DNA of 64,000 nucleotides from Mucilaginibacter gilvus (GTDB taxonomy: Bacteria; Bacteroidota; Bacteroidia; Sphingobacteriales; Sphingobacteriaceae). The stretch covers positions 310,001 through 374,000 of the forward strand of contig NZ_SBIW01000008.1 in assembly GCF_004054195.1 (NCBI RefSeq), in the 5' to 3' direction. Positions 35,082 to 42,896 of this stretch are shown here, one piece after another; position 1 is the stretch's first letter, and the number at the start of each line of letters is the position of its first letter. The translations under genes and the position numbers were made by a program. A model generated the notes under the pieces. It was not told where the DNA came from, ran no database searches, and was given only the letters and a program-made list of their open reading frames with translations.

Positions 35082-35645
35082 TTACCCTTCTATCTTAATA
35101 TCATACTTGGCCAATAATCCCGGCAAACCATGCAGAGAGAAATGGGCTTTTTTGATGGCATTGTCATCCGGATCGATAGTGAAATTGTAGGAGGAGCGGA
35201 GGTCGGCACCTTTTAGAATGGTACGACTGAAGAAAGCGCGGTGCAGGTTGCAGTTGATCAGTTTGGCATCGGTGAGATCCGTCTCGGTGAGGTCGGTCTC
35301 TATCATGGAACAATCGGTAAACTTTGCTTTTTTGTTTTTCTTTTGGTAGAAGATGGCGTTATCCAGGATACTGCCCTCAAAGTGCACCTCGAACAAAAAG
35401 TCGAGGGCCTTGCTAAAGTTTACACCGCTTAGTTTGCAGCGTTTAAACACAATGTTTTGAAAACCGGTGTTGCCCACGCTGACCAGCAGCAGGTTACAAT
35501 CCTCGAAGGTGCAATCCATAAAAACCAGGCCATCCAGGTTGGCATTGGTGAAATTGCAGCTGATAAATTTGCAATGCTCGTAAGTTTGGGCGGATGTAAG
35601 TTGGTCGGCGGAGATCTTGGTGAATGTTTGGTCTTCGTGCAGCAT
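35082..35645 (-). CDS. Pentapeptide repeat protein
   Basis: 187 residues made almost wholly of A(D/N)LxX-type pentapeptide units, for example CKFISCNFTNANLDGLVFMD, CTFEDCNLLL, NVLK-type turns and TDLTETDLTDAKLINCNLHR. These form a right-handed beta-helix that often mimics DNA; QnrB/MfpA relatives protect gyrase, but most members have unknown roles. No signal peptide, so cytoplasmic. Monocistronic by position. Confidence 0.92.
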   Translation of the reverse strand: MLHEDQTFTKISADQLTSAQTYEHCKFISCNFTNANLDGLVFMDCTFEDCNLLLVSVGNTGFQNIVFKRCKLSGVNFSKALDFLFEVHFEGSILDNAIFYQKKNKKAKFTDCSMIETDLTETDLTDAKLINCNLHRAFFSRTILKGADLRSSYNFTIDPDDNAIKKAHFSLHGLPGLLAKYDIKIEG

Positions 35646-35760
35646 GGAGCAAAGATAAGGTTATCCGGAATTTTTGGATTGATGTGGAAAACGATTGTGG
35701 GGTTCAAATCGGTTTTAACGAAGCGCAACAAAACACTTAACCCGCATTAGGGGGTGAAGC

Positions 35761-35832
35761 GGATACCGGCCCGTGAATAAGGCCTGCGCAGTATGAGCGT
35801 AAAACCCGGGCGAAGGCAATGCCCAAAATAGT
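35761..35832 (-). repeat. Dispersed repeat R1, copy 3
   Basis: Read on the minus strand it gives TTTACGCTCATACTGCGCAG, CCTTATTCAC and GGGCCGGTATCC, very close to copy 1 at 12841-12900 in the opposite orientation. Confidence 0.7.
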
Positions 35833-35883
35833 TTATTGATGTGCCGTACTTTGCCTATATTTAGCATTCAACTACACCACGCA

Positions 35884-37431
35884 ATGAAACTTAAATACAT
35901 CCTATCCTTAGCTACCATCACTTGCTCGCTAAGCGTAAAAGCCCAGATGACCCCGGCCAAAATCGACAGCCTGGCGCAGATTGCTCTTAAAGCTTTTGAC
36001 GTGCCCGGCATTGCCGTGGCTGTTGTGAAAGATGGTAAGCTGGTTTACGCTAACGGTTACGGGGTGGCATCGTTGCGCACACAAAAAAAGGTGGATGCCA
36101 ATACGCTTTTCGGTATTGCATCTAACAGTAAGGCTTTTACTACTGCTGCCATTGGGATGCTGATTGATGATGGTAAACTGAAACTGGACGACAAAGTAAC
36201 CGACTATATACCCGAATTTAAAATGTTCGATCCGTATGTTACGGCGGAGTTCACCATCCGTGATTTACTCACCCACCGCAGCGGCTTGGGTTTGGGAGCA
36301 GGCGACCTGATGATCTTCCCGGATTCTACGGATTTTACCGTAAAGGATATTATCCATAACCTGCGCTACCTGAAACCGGTGAGCAGTTTCCGCAGCAAGT
36401 TTGATTACGATAACCAATTATATATTGTGGCCGGCGAAGTGATTGCCCGCGTAAGTGGCATGAGCTGGGAAGATTTTATAGAAACCCGCGTTATGAAGCC
36501 CCTGCAAATGACGGGCAGCTTTGCATCGTACAGCCGCATAAAAAACACAAAAAACTATATAGATGCCCACGCACCTGTTGATGGTAAAGTGATCGTGATC
36601 CCCCGCAATACCAGCGAGCCTACCAATGCTGCAGGCGGGATCTATAGTAGCGTAAACGACCTGGCAAAATGGGCCATTATGCAAATGAACGATGGCAAAT
36701 ATGGCGACGATTTGAGCAAACGCCTGTTCAGCAGCGCAGTACACCGCCAAATGTGGAGTGTACAAACCGTGTTGCCGGTTGGCGGCCCGGGTACATACAA
36801 TACCCACTTTGGGGGTTACGGGCTGGGTTGGTTTTTGAACGATGCCAAAGGTTATTTAAAAGCCAGCCACACCGGCGGACTGGATGGCATGGTAACGCAG
36901 GTAACCCTTTTCCCCGAGTTAAAGCTGGGTATTATTGTGCTCACCAACCAGCAATCGGGCGGGGCGTTTAGTTCGGTTACCAACGAGATCATCGACAGCT
37001 ATATTGGCGATACCGGTAAAGACTGGGTGAAACTGTACAGCGATGCCGAAAAAGCAGGTGCTGGCGGTGCCGCCAGCGTGGTAACAGGTGTTTGGAAACA
37101 GGTAGATGAGCAAAAGAAAACTACCGTAGATGGTAGCGTGTACGCCGGCACTTACCACGATAACTGGTTGGGCGATGCCACCATCAGCCAGAAAGACGGG
37201 CAGCTTTGGTTCGCATCCAAACGGTCGCCGCATTTAACGGGAAAAATGTTCTTTTACAAAGGCAATACTTTTGTAGTAAAATGGAATAAGCGCAGCATGG
37301 ATGCAGACGCTTTCGCCATGTTCACTACCGACGAGAACGGCAAACCGCTTGGGCTAAAAATGAAAGCTATAAGCCCGGCAACAGATTTTAGCTACGATTT
37401 TCAGGATCTGGATTTTGTGAAAACGAAGTAA
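35884..37431 (+). CDS. Secreted serine hydrolase (class C beta-lactamase / esterase family)
   Basis: About 515 residues from the ATG at 35884; the track's earlier start at 35836 lacks a signal, this one has MKLKYILSLATITCSLSVKA. The catalytic SxxK is Ser80-Asn-Ser-Lys83 in IASNSKAFTTAAIGMLIDDG, the YxN motif is the YDN in FRSKFDYDNQLYIVAGEVI, and HTGG completes the site at SHTGGLDGMV. A C-terminal ~100-residue beta domain, of the DUF3471 type, follows. Acts as penicillin-binding-type esterase or D-aminopeptidase in the periplasm; specificity unknown. Confidence 0.9.
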   Translation: MKLKYILSLATITCSLSVKAQMTPAKIDSLAQIALKAFDVPGIAVAVVKDGKLVYANGYGVASLRTQKKVDANTLFGIASNSKAFTTAAIGMLIDDGKLKLDDKVTDYIPEFKMFDPYVTAEFTIRDLLTHRSGLGLGAGDLMIFPDSTDFTVKDIIHNLRYLKPVSSFRSKFDYDNQLYIVAGEVIARVSGMSWEDFIETRVMKPLQMTGSFASYSRIKNTKNYIDAHAPVDGKVIVIPRNTSEPTNAAGGIYSSVNDLAKWAIMQMNDGKYGDDLSKRLFSSAVHRQMWSVQTVLPVGGPGTYNTHFGGYGLGWFLNDAKGYLKASHTGGLDGMVTQVTLFPELKLGIIVLTNQQSGGAFSSVTNEIIDSYIGDTGKDWVKLYSDAEKAGAGGAASVVTGVWKQVDEQKKTTVDGSVYAGTYHDNWLGDATISQKDGQLWFASKRSPHLTGKMFFYKGNTFVVKWNKRSMDADAFAMFTTDENGKPLGLKMKAISPATDFSYDFQDLDFVKTK

Positions 37432-37441
37432 TATTTTAACG

Positions 37442-38035
37442 ATGAAAAAACTTCTTTTTGCCGCATTGTTTCTTCTGATATCTTTTGGTGCCCGTGCGCA
37501 ACCCACTACAGACGATCAAAAATGGAACACACTCATTAGCAGCCTGGAAGCGGAAGACTGGGTACCCGCAAATGAATTATCACTTGCTTTGCTCAACAGT
37601 ATCCCGGCCGCCGAACAAAATGGTAACCAGGCGGCAGTGCTGCGGTATATGTATATTCTTTCCGAGTCGGGTTTAATGGACCTGGAAAAGGTTACTAAGA
37701 AGGAAGCACTGAAAAAGGTGATCGGCTTTGTGGGCAAGCCTATTCTTTTACCAGGGCACCCGGTATCTGTAAAACAAAAATTTAACAGTATTACCAGCGC
37801 ATCTAATGGTTGCGATACCTTATTTGTTACCGCAACCAACAGAAAGGGTACATCGATATTTGCTTTTGAATATATCGTGTTAAAAACCAAATGGACGGAA
37901 GCCGATCTCAATGCAAACGCCGGTAAAATATGGCGGCTTGGCGGCATCCTTAAAACCATCAAAGTAGAAGGTGATATGTTTAAAAGGTTTAAGCTAATGA
38001 TAAACGAGGGCACAGCCGAAGAACAACGGCAATAG
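37442..38035 (+). CDS. Unknown secreted protein
   Basis: 197 residues with signal peptide (MKKLLFAALFLLISFGARAQ). The mature part is helical then beta-rich (VGKPILLPGHPVSVKQKFNS, then TNRKGTSIFAFEYIVLKTKW) and contains one Cys (SNGCDTLFVTATN). It follows the serine hydrolase after 10 bases and precedes the CPBP protease after 14, so the three look like an operon. No family recognised. Confidence 0.75.
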   Translation: MKKLLFAALFLLISFGARAQPTTDDQKWNTLISSLEAEDWVPANELSLALLNSIPAAEQNGNQAAVLRYMYILSESGLMDLEKVTKKEALKKVIGFVGKPILLPGHPVSVKQKFNSITSASNGCDTLFVTATNRKGTSIFAFEYIVLKTKWTEADLNANAGKIWRLGGILKTIKVEGDMFKRFKLMINEGTAEEQRQ

Positions 38036-38049
38036 AAGTTCAGTAATTG

Positions 38050-38724
38050 ATGAACCTTACACCTGTTAGTACAAAGAAAAAAGCTGCGGTTATAACCGGT
38101 ATTACCATAGTGGTTTTAGTGCTTTTTTTCCTGCGGTTGATTATACCGGAAACCTACTCTTATCCTAAACGGATGTTGTTATTCCAGGCGATATTATGGG
38201 GCACGGTAGTGTTCATATTTGCATTTGCGTTTTTTATAGAACGGGAACGTGTATTGCTACCCGAAGAACGGTACAGCGCAGAATTTTATCTGTCGTGGAT
38301 AGCGAAGTTTTTTGTGATATCTTTTGGTGTATCAATTGTAGTAAGCATCATCTGTGCGGTGTTGCGCATGCCGTATTATGGCGATAATTCAAAACCACTT
38401 ATTGAGGCACTAAATAAAAATCTGCCCTTGCTTTTGTTTTCGGCGTTCACAGCCGGAGTAACCGAAGAACTCATTTGCAGGGGCTACATCCTAAACAGAT
38501 TGCAATTACTCTTAAAAAACGAGAACCTGGCTATCGGTATTTCTGCAGCGTTTTTTTGCACGCTGCATTTTACTTACCACAGTTTTCAGCAACTGATTTC
38601 CACATTTGTATTCGGCTGCATATTTGGGTTGCACTACCAACGCTACCGAAGTATGGGCGCACTTATACTGGCCCACACTTTTATAGACCTGGTTGTTTTT
38701 TTGTGGTTCAAGACGTCAGTATAA
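38050..38724 (+). CDS. CPBP-family intramembrane metalloprotease (Abi/CAAX-like)
   Basis: 224 residues, starting at ATG 38050 (a TTG one codon earlier is unlikely). Six or more helices; the family motifs EExxxR (AGVTEELICRGYILNRLQLL) and FxxxH (HFTYHSFQQLIS) plus a final HTFIDL give the metal ligands. Members cleave prenylated peptides or act on bacteriocins; for most the substrate is unknown. It is the last gene of the operon with the serine hydrolase. Confidence 0.9.
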   Translation: MNLTPVSTKKKAAVITGITIVVLVLFFLRLIIPETYSYPKRMLLFQAILWGTVVFIFAFAFFIERERVLLPEERYSAEFYLSWIAKFFVISFGVSIVVSIICAVLRMPYYGDNSKPLIEALNKNLPLLLFSAFTAGVTEELICRGYILNRLQLLLKNENLAIGISAAFFCTLHFTYHSFQQLISTFVFGCIFGLHYQRYRSMGALILAHTFIDLVVFLWFKTSV

Positions 38725-38732
38725 CGGCTTAA

Positions 38733-41700
38733 CTACATATTCCGCCTGTACTGCCCACCAACCTCGTAAAGCGCATGGCTTATTTGCGCCAGACTGCAAT
38801 ATTTGCAAGCTTGCATCAGGCTTTCGAAGATGTTGTCACCGGCTATAGCGCGTTGCTGTAACTCTTTTAACAGCGCAGGCGCTTTATCCTCGTTGCGTTG
38901 CTGAAACAGGTGCAGGGCCTCTATCTGGTACTGTTTCTCTTCTTCGGTAGCGCGAATAACTTCTGATGGGATGAGCGTAGGCGAGCCTTTTTTGTTAAGG
39001 AAGGTATTTACCCCGATGATGGGGTATTCGCCGGTATGTTTAAGGGTTTCGTAGTAAAGGGATTCTTCCTGGATCTTACTGCGCTGGTACATGGTTTCCA
39101 TGGCGCCGAGGACTCCACCGCGATCGTTAATGGCTTTAAATTCGGTGAGGACGGCTTGCTCCACCAGGTCGGTTAGTTCTTCTATGATAAAAGCACCCTG
39201 TATCGGGTTCTCGTTTTTGGCGAGGCCGAGTTCGCGGTTGATGATAAGTTGGATAGCCATTGCACGACGTACGGACTCTTCCGTAGGTGTGGTTATGGCT
39301 TCATCGTAAGCGTTGGTATGCAGCGAATTGCAGTTATCATAAATAGCGTATAAAGCCTGCAGCGTGGTACGGATGTCGTTAAAGTCGATCTCCTGCGCAT
39401 GCAGTGAGCGACCGCTGGTTTGGATATGGTATTTCAGTTTTTGCGACCGGTCGTTACCCTTATACTTATTTTTGATAGCCTTGGCCCAGATGCGCCTTGC
39501 TACGCGGCCGATAACGGAATATTCCGGGTCGATACCATTACTAAAGAAGAAGGAAAGGTTAGGAGCAAAGTCGTCTATATGCATTCCCCTGCTGAGGTAG
39601 TACTCCACATAAGTAAAACCATTGCTCAGCGTAAAGGCCAACTGTGTTATCGGGTTGGCACCCGCCTCGGCAATGTGGTAGCCGGAGATAGATACCGAAT
39701 AAAAATTCCGAACCTTCTCCTGGATAAAATATTGCTGGATGTCGCCCATCATCCGTAGGGCAAATTCGGTGCTAAAGATACAGGTGTTCTGCGCCTGGTC
39801 TTCTTTTAAAATATCTGCTTGGACAGTGCCACGCACAGTGGCTATGGCGTATGCGCGGATCTTTTCATAAATATCATCGGGGAGGATGAGGTCGCCGGTA
39901 AGGCCGAGGAGCATAAGGCCAAGGCCGTTGTTGCCGGTTGGCAGTATCGGCGCATCCGAAGCCTCACCTAAATCCTCTCCAAAGGAGAGGACTTTCTTGT
40001 CCTCGTCAATAGCTCCCTCTCCTTTGGAGAGGGCTGGGGTGAGGCTACGATCTGACTGTTTATTTAGTGCATTCCGTATTTCACTTATTACTCTTTGCGA
40101 ATCCTTGAGTACATCGTCATTGGTAAACCGTATAACATCAAAGCCTTCCTGATTTAAAACTCGCGTTCTAATTTCGTCCTGTTCTTTAGTAACTTCATGG
40201 TAGCCGCCATCAATTTCTATAACCAAACCTTTTGGTAGGCAAACGAAGGCCGCTATATAACCATCTATGGCATGCTGTCTTCTAATTTTATAACCTATTT
40301 GATTATTTCTTAAAAGTTGCCACAGCTTGTCTTCGGCTTCGGTAGGGTTTTGTCTGTTGGCTATCGAATTGTCCTTTAAGGCTTTCCATATTTTGGTATC
40401 TGCGGTGTAAAACCCGGGAATGTGAGCTGCTTTCGGAGCTTCACCTAAATCCTCTCCAAAGGAGAGAACTTTTTCAGCATCCTCCTTTTTTGAACCCTCT
40501 CCTTTGGAGAGGGCAGGGTGAGGCTTCTCTGCACTTTGATAAATCGGCCTCACCAGCCCCTTATCATCATACAATTCCCTATACTTCGCTTCCACCAAAT
40601 GCTCCAGCTTGTTTTCGGTGATGTATTTTTCGCATTGCTGGTCTATGGCGGTGTTCATGAAGAAGCCTAAGAGCATGGGCGCAGGGCCGTTAATGGTCAT
40701 GCTTACGGAGGTGCTGGCGTGGCAGAGGTCGAAACCCGAATAAAGTTTCTTGGCATCATCCAGCGTGGCGATGCTTACGCCGGAGTTGCCTATTTTGCCG
40801 TAGATGTCGGGACGGGTGTGCGGGTCTTCACCGTATAGCGTAACCGAATCAAATGCGGTTGAAAGCCTGTGTGCCGGCTGGCCGAGCGATACATAATGGA
40901 AACGTTTGTTGGTCCTTTCGGGGCCGCCTTCGCCTGCGAACATACGGGTGGGGTCCTCTCCTTCGCGCTTTAGCGGGAAAACACCCGCCGTATAAGGGAA
41001 TTCGCCGGGTAAATTCTCGGTAAGCAGCCAGCGTAATATATCCCCCCATGCTTCATATTTGGGCAGGGAGATCTTAGGGATGCTGAGCTGCGAAAGCGAA
41101 GTATAATATAAAGGCTGTTTAATTTCCTTATCGCGTACTTTATAGATAAAATTCTCGGCTTTGTATTTGGCAACGGTTTCAGGCCATTCTTTTAACAGTC
41201 GTTTACAATCGGCGTGCAGGTGGCTTTCGAGGTGATTGTAAATCTCTTGTAGAGACGCGATACTTCGCGTCTTTAACTCTGGTCCGCCCTGCATGGTGGG
41301 AGACGCAAAGTATTGCGTCTCTACGGTTAGTACATCCATCGTTCCGCTAATTTGAAACATCTGCTGCGCTATCTTACATTGCTCATTCACCCAATCGGTA
41401 TAAGAGGCGATGCTTTCGGCGATTTCTGCCAGGTAACGGATCCTGTCCGGCGGAATAATATAGATCTTCTCCGATTCGTCTTCTTTTGTCTTTGTTCCTT
41501 TCGTCTTTCCGTCGAAAAGATCCACTCCTGTTTTCGCCTTCACCGTTTTCATGATGGCAGCAAAGAGGGTATTCATTCCGGGGTCGTTAAACTGGGAGGC
41601 CATGGTGCCGTAAACGGGCAGGTCGTTATCGGCTGCGGTAAAAAGCTTATGATTGCGCTTGTATTGTTTGCGCACATCGCGGATGGCATCCAGTGCGCCG

Positions 41701-42719
41701 CGTTTGTCGAACTTGTTAAGCGCTACCAGGTCGGCAAAATCCAGCATGTCTATTTTCTCCAGTTGAGTGGCTGCGCCAAATTCCGGGGTCATTACATAGA
41801 GCGAAAGGTCGCAGTAATCGGTTATCATGGTGTCTGATTGGCCTATGCCCGATGTTTCTACGATCACCATATCATAGCCAGCCGCTTTGCAAATGTCAAT
41901 CGCTTCCTGCACGTGTTTGCTTAATGCCAGGTTGGCCTGCCGCGTAGCCAGCGACCGCATATAAATACGCGGACTGTTGATAGCATTCATCCTTATCCTA
42001 TCGCCAAGCAGGGCACCACCCGTTTTGCGCTTAGATGGATCTACCGAAATAATGGCCAGGGTTTTATCCGTCTCTATTAAAAACCTCCGCACAAACTCAT
42101 CTACCAATGATGATTTCCCCGAGCCGCCCGTGCCGGTGATACCGAGGACGGGGGTAGTAAATGGTGAATGGTGAGTAGGGAGTGGTTGCGGATTGCCCAA
42201 TTCGGCGGCAGTTATCAGCCGGGCTATTGTGACTGCATTTAGCTCTTTCGTCTTTTGTCCTTCGTCTAACAGTCCTGGAGTCAAAAAATCGCAAGCCTGC
42301 ATCATATCGTTTATCATCCCCTGCAGGCCCATGGTGCGGCCATCATCGGGCGAGTAAATGCGGGTAATGCCGTAGGCGTGCAGTTGGGCTATTTCATTCG
42401 GCAGGAACACCCCGCCGCCACCACCAAATATTTTGATATGCTGTGCGCCACGCTCGTTCAGGAGGTCGCGCATGTATTTAAAGTATTCCACGTGGCCGCC
42501 CTGGTAGCTGGTGAGGGCAATACCCTGCACATCTTCCTGTATAGCACAGTTCACTACCTCATCCACGCTGCGATTATGGCCGAGGTGAATTACCTCTGCA
42601 CCTGTGCTTTGCAATATGCGGCGTATAATGTTAATGGTAGCGTCGTGCCCGTCAAAAAGCGAGGCGGCTGTAACAAAACGAATTTTATACTGATATTTAT
42701 ACGGAACTATGCTTTCCAT
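38733..42719 (-). CDS. icmF: Fused isobutyryl/methylmalonyl-CoA mutase (IcmF) with three in-frame repeat insertions
   Basis: 1328 residues; the usual length is about 1100-1140. Order: B12-binding domain at the N-terminus (VTAASLFDGHDATINIIRRI), a MeaB-like GTPase (GTGGSGKSS at 196-204), then the mutase barrel ending VGGQYRRN. It carries out the adenosylcobalamin-dependent carbon rearrangement of isobutyryl- or methylmalonyl-CoA with its own chaperone GTPase. Three stretches are extra and all lie in linkers: residues ~178-189 (repeat, before the P-loop), 466-491 (repeat, between GTPase and mutase parts) and 733-920 (REP-like elements plus a DUF559 domain). Flanking family residues are intact. 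Function after insertion is untested. Confidence 0.93.
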   Translation of the reverse strand: MESIVPYKYQYKIRFVTAASLFDGHDATINIIRRILQSTGAEVIHLGHNRSVDEVVNCAIQEDVQGIALTSYQGGHVEYFKYMRDLLNERGAQHIKIFGGGGGVFLPNEIAQLHAYGITRIYSPDDGRTMGLQGMINDMMQACDFLTPGLLDEGQKTKELNAVTIARLITAAELGNPQPLPTHHSPFTTPVLGITGTGGSGKSSLVDEFVRRFLIETDKTLAIISVDPSKRKTGGALLGDRIRMNAINSPRIYMRSLATRQANLALSKHVQEAIDICKAAGYDMVIVETSGIGQSDTMITDYCDLSLYVMTPEFGAATQLEKIDMLDFADLVALNKFDKRGALDAIRDVRKQYKRNHKLFTAADNDLPVYGTMASQFNDPGMNTLFAAIMKTVKAKTGVDLFDGKTKGTKTKEDESEKIYIIPPDRIRYLAEIAESIASYTDWVNEQCKIAQQMFQISGTMDVLTVETQYFASPTMQGGPELKTRSIASLQEIYNHLESHLHADCKRLLKEWPETVAKYKAENFIYKVRDKEIKQPLYYTSLSQLSIPKISLPKYEAWGDILRWLLTENLPGEFPYTAGVFPLKREGEDPTRMFAGEGGPERTNKRFHYVSLGQPAHRLSTAFDSVTLYGEDPHTRPDIYGKIGNSGVSIATLDDAKKLYSGFDLCHASTSVSMTINGPAPMLLGFFMNTAIDQQCEKYITENKLEHLVEAKYRELYDDKGLVRPIYQSAEKPHPALSKGEGSKKEDAEKVLSFGEDLGEAPKAAHIPGFYTADTKIWKALKDNSIANRQNPTEAEDKLWQLLRNNQIGYKIRRQHAIDGYIAAFVCLPKGLVIEIDGGYHEVTKEQDEIRTRVLNQEGFDVIRFTNDDVLKDSQRVISEIRNALNKQSDRSLTPALSKGEGAIDEDKKVLSFGEDLGEASDAPILPTGNNGLGLMLLGLTGDLILPDDIYEKIRAYAIATVRGTVQADILKEDQAQNTCIFSTEFALRMMGDIQQYFIQEKVRNFYSVSISGYHIAEAGANPITQLAFTLSNGFTYVEYYLSRGMHIDDFAPNLSFFFSNGIDPEYSVIGRVARRIWAKAIKNKYKGNDRSQKLKYHIQTSGRSLHAQEIDFNDIRTTLQALYAIYDNCNSLHTNAYDEAITTPTEESVRRAMAIQLIINRELGLAKNENPIQGAFIIEELTDLVEQAVLTEFKAINDRGGVLGAMETMYQRSKIQEESLYYETLKHTGEYPIIGVNTFLNKKGSPTLIPSEVIRATEEEKQYQIEALHLFQQRNEDKAPALLKELQQRAIAGDNIFESLMQACKYCSLAQISHALYEVGGQYRRNM
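39961..40045. repeat. REP-like repeat, copy A
   Basis: 85 bases bounded by GCCTCACC and GGTGAGGC, with two inner palindromes CCTCTCC-AAA-GGAGAGG and CCTCTCC-TTT-GGAGAGG. Same orientation as copy B. Confidence 0.9.
40438..40524. repeat. REP-like repeat, copy B
   Basis: 87 bases, nearly the same sequence as copy A in direct orientation, about 390 bases away. GCTTCACC left end (one change), GGGTGAGGC right end, and the same inner CCTCTCC palindromes. Confidence 0.9.
41249..41324. repeat. Palindromic repeat in frame in icmF (GTAGAGACGC type)
   Basis: GTAGAGACGC and GCGTCTCTAC end a 76-base unit that holds two perfect hairpins (AGACGCGA-TACT-TCGCGTCT and AGACGCAA-AGTA-TTGCGTCT). The frame reads through and adds about 26 residues. 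A familiar dispersed repeat of the group from general knowledge. Confidence 0.85.
42154..42186. repeat. Third repeat in frame in icmF (GGTGAATGGTGAG type)
   Basis: GTAGTAAATGGTGAATGGTG followed by AGTAGGGAGTGG, coding PLPTHHSPFTT on the minus strand just before the GTPase P-loop. Similar words occur at 21646-21670 in intergenic DNA. Confidence 0.65.
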
Positions 42720-42741
42720 GCCGGCGTAATTGGTTCGGTGG

Positions 42742-42769
42742 TAAAATTAACCAATTTTTACACATGCAA
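42742..42769 (-). promoter_or_regulatory. Candidate icmF promoter
   Basis: On the minus strand TTG, 17 bases, then TAATTTTA, one base from the TAnnTTTG consensus, 22 bases before the ATG. Confidence 0.45.
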
Positions 42770-42896
42770 AAGCTATGCTTGCATAATAAAAACACCGCAT
42801 GTTTCTTTCAGTAAATTGATAAATTAGACAGGATTTTTTTGTTTTCTCAGGCACGCTTTCCCTGAACATTACCCGCACTTTACTTGTTGCTTTAAA

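Larger units (their letters stand above)
39961..40524 (-). mobile_element. In-frame insert: DUF559 nuclease-like domain between two REP-like repeats
   Basis: A 564-base block (188 codons, an exact multiple of three) inside icmF. Its outer parts are two direct copies of a palindromic repeat, read as PALSKGEG...VLSFGEDLGEA in both. Between them is a ~115-residue DUF559 (Vsr-like) domain: PTEAEDKLWQLLRNNQIGYK, then IRRQHAIDGYIAAFVCLPKG and LVIEIDGGYHEVTKEQ. Most family members have VDF where this one has AAF, so the catalytic Asp is missing, while Glu834 and Asp836 (IEIDG) remain. It interrupts the linker between LVRPIYQ and TGNNGLGLMLLGLTGD. No splicing motifs of inteins are seen, so the fused product is probably translated as one chain. 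Confidence 0.85.

Noticed and set aside
39961..40524. Intein inside icmF
   Set aside because: No Cys/Ser start, no HN end or HINT blocks; the repeats and DUF559 domain give a different explanation.
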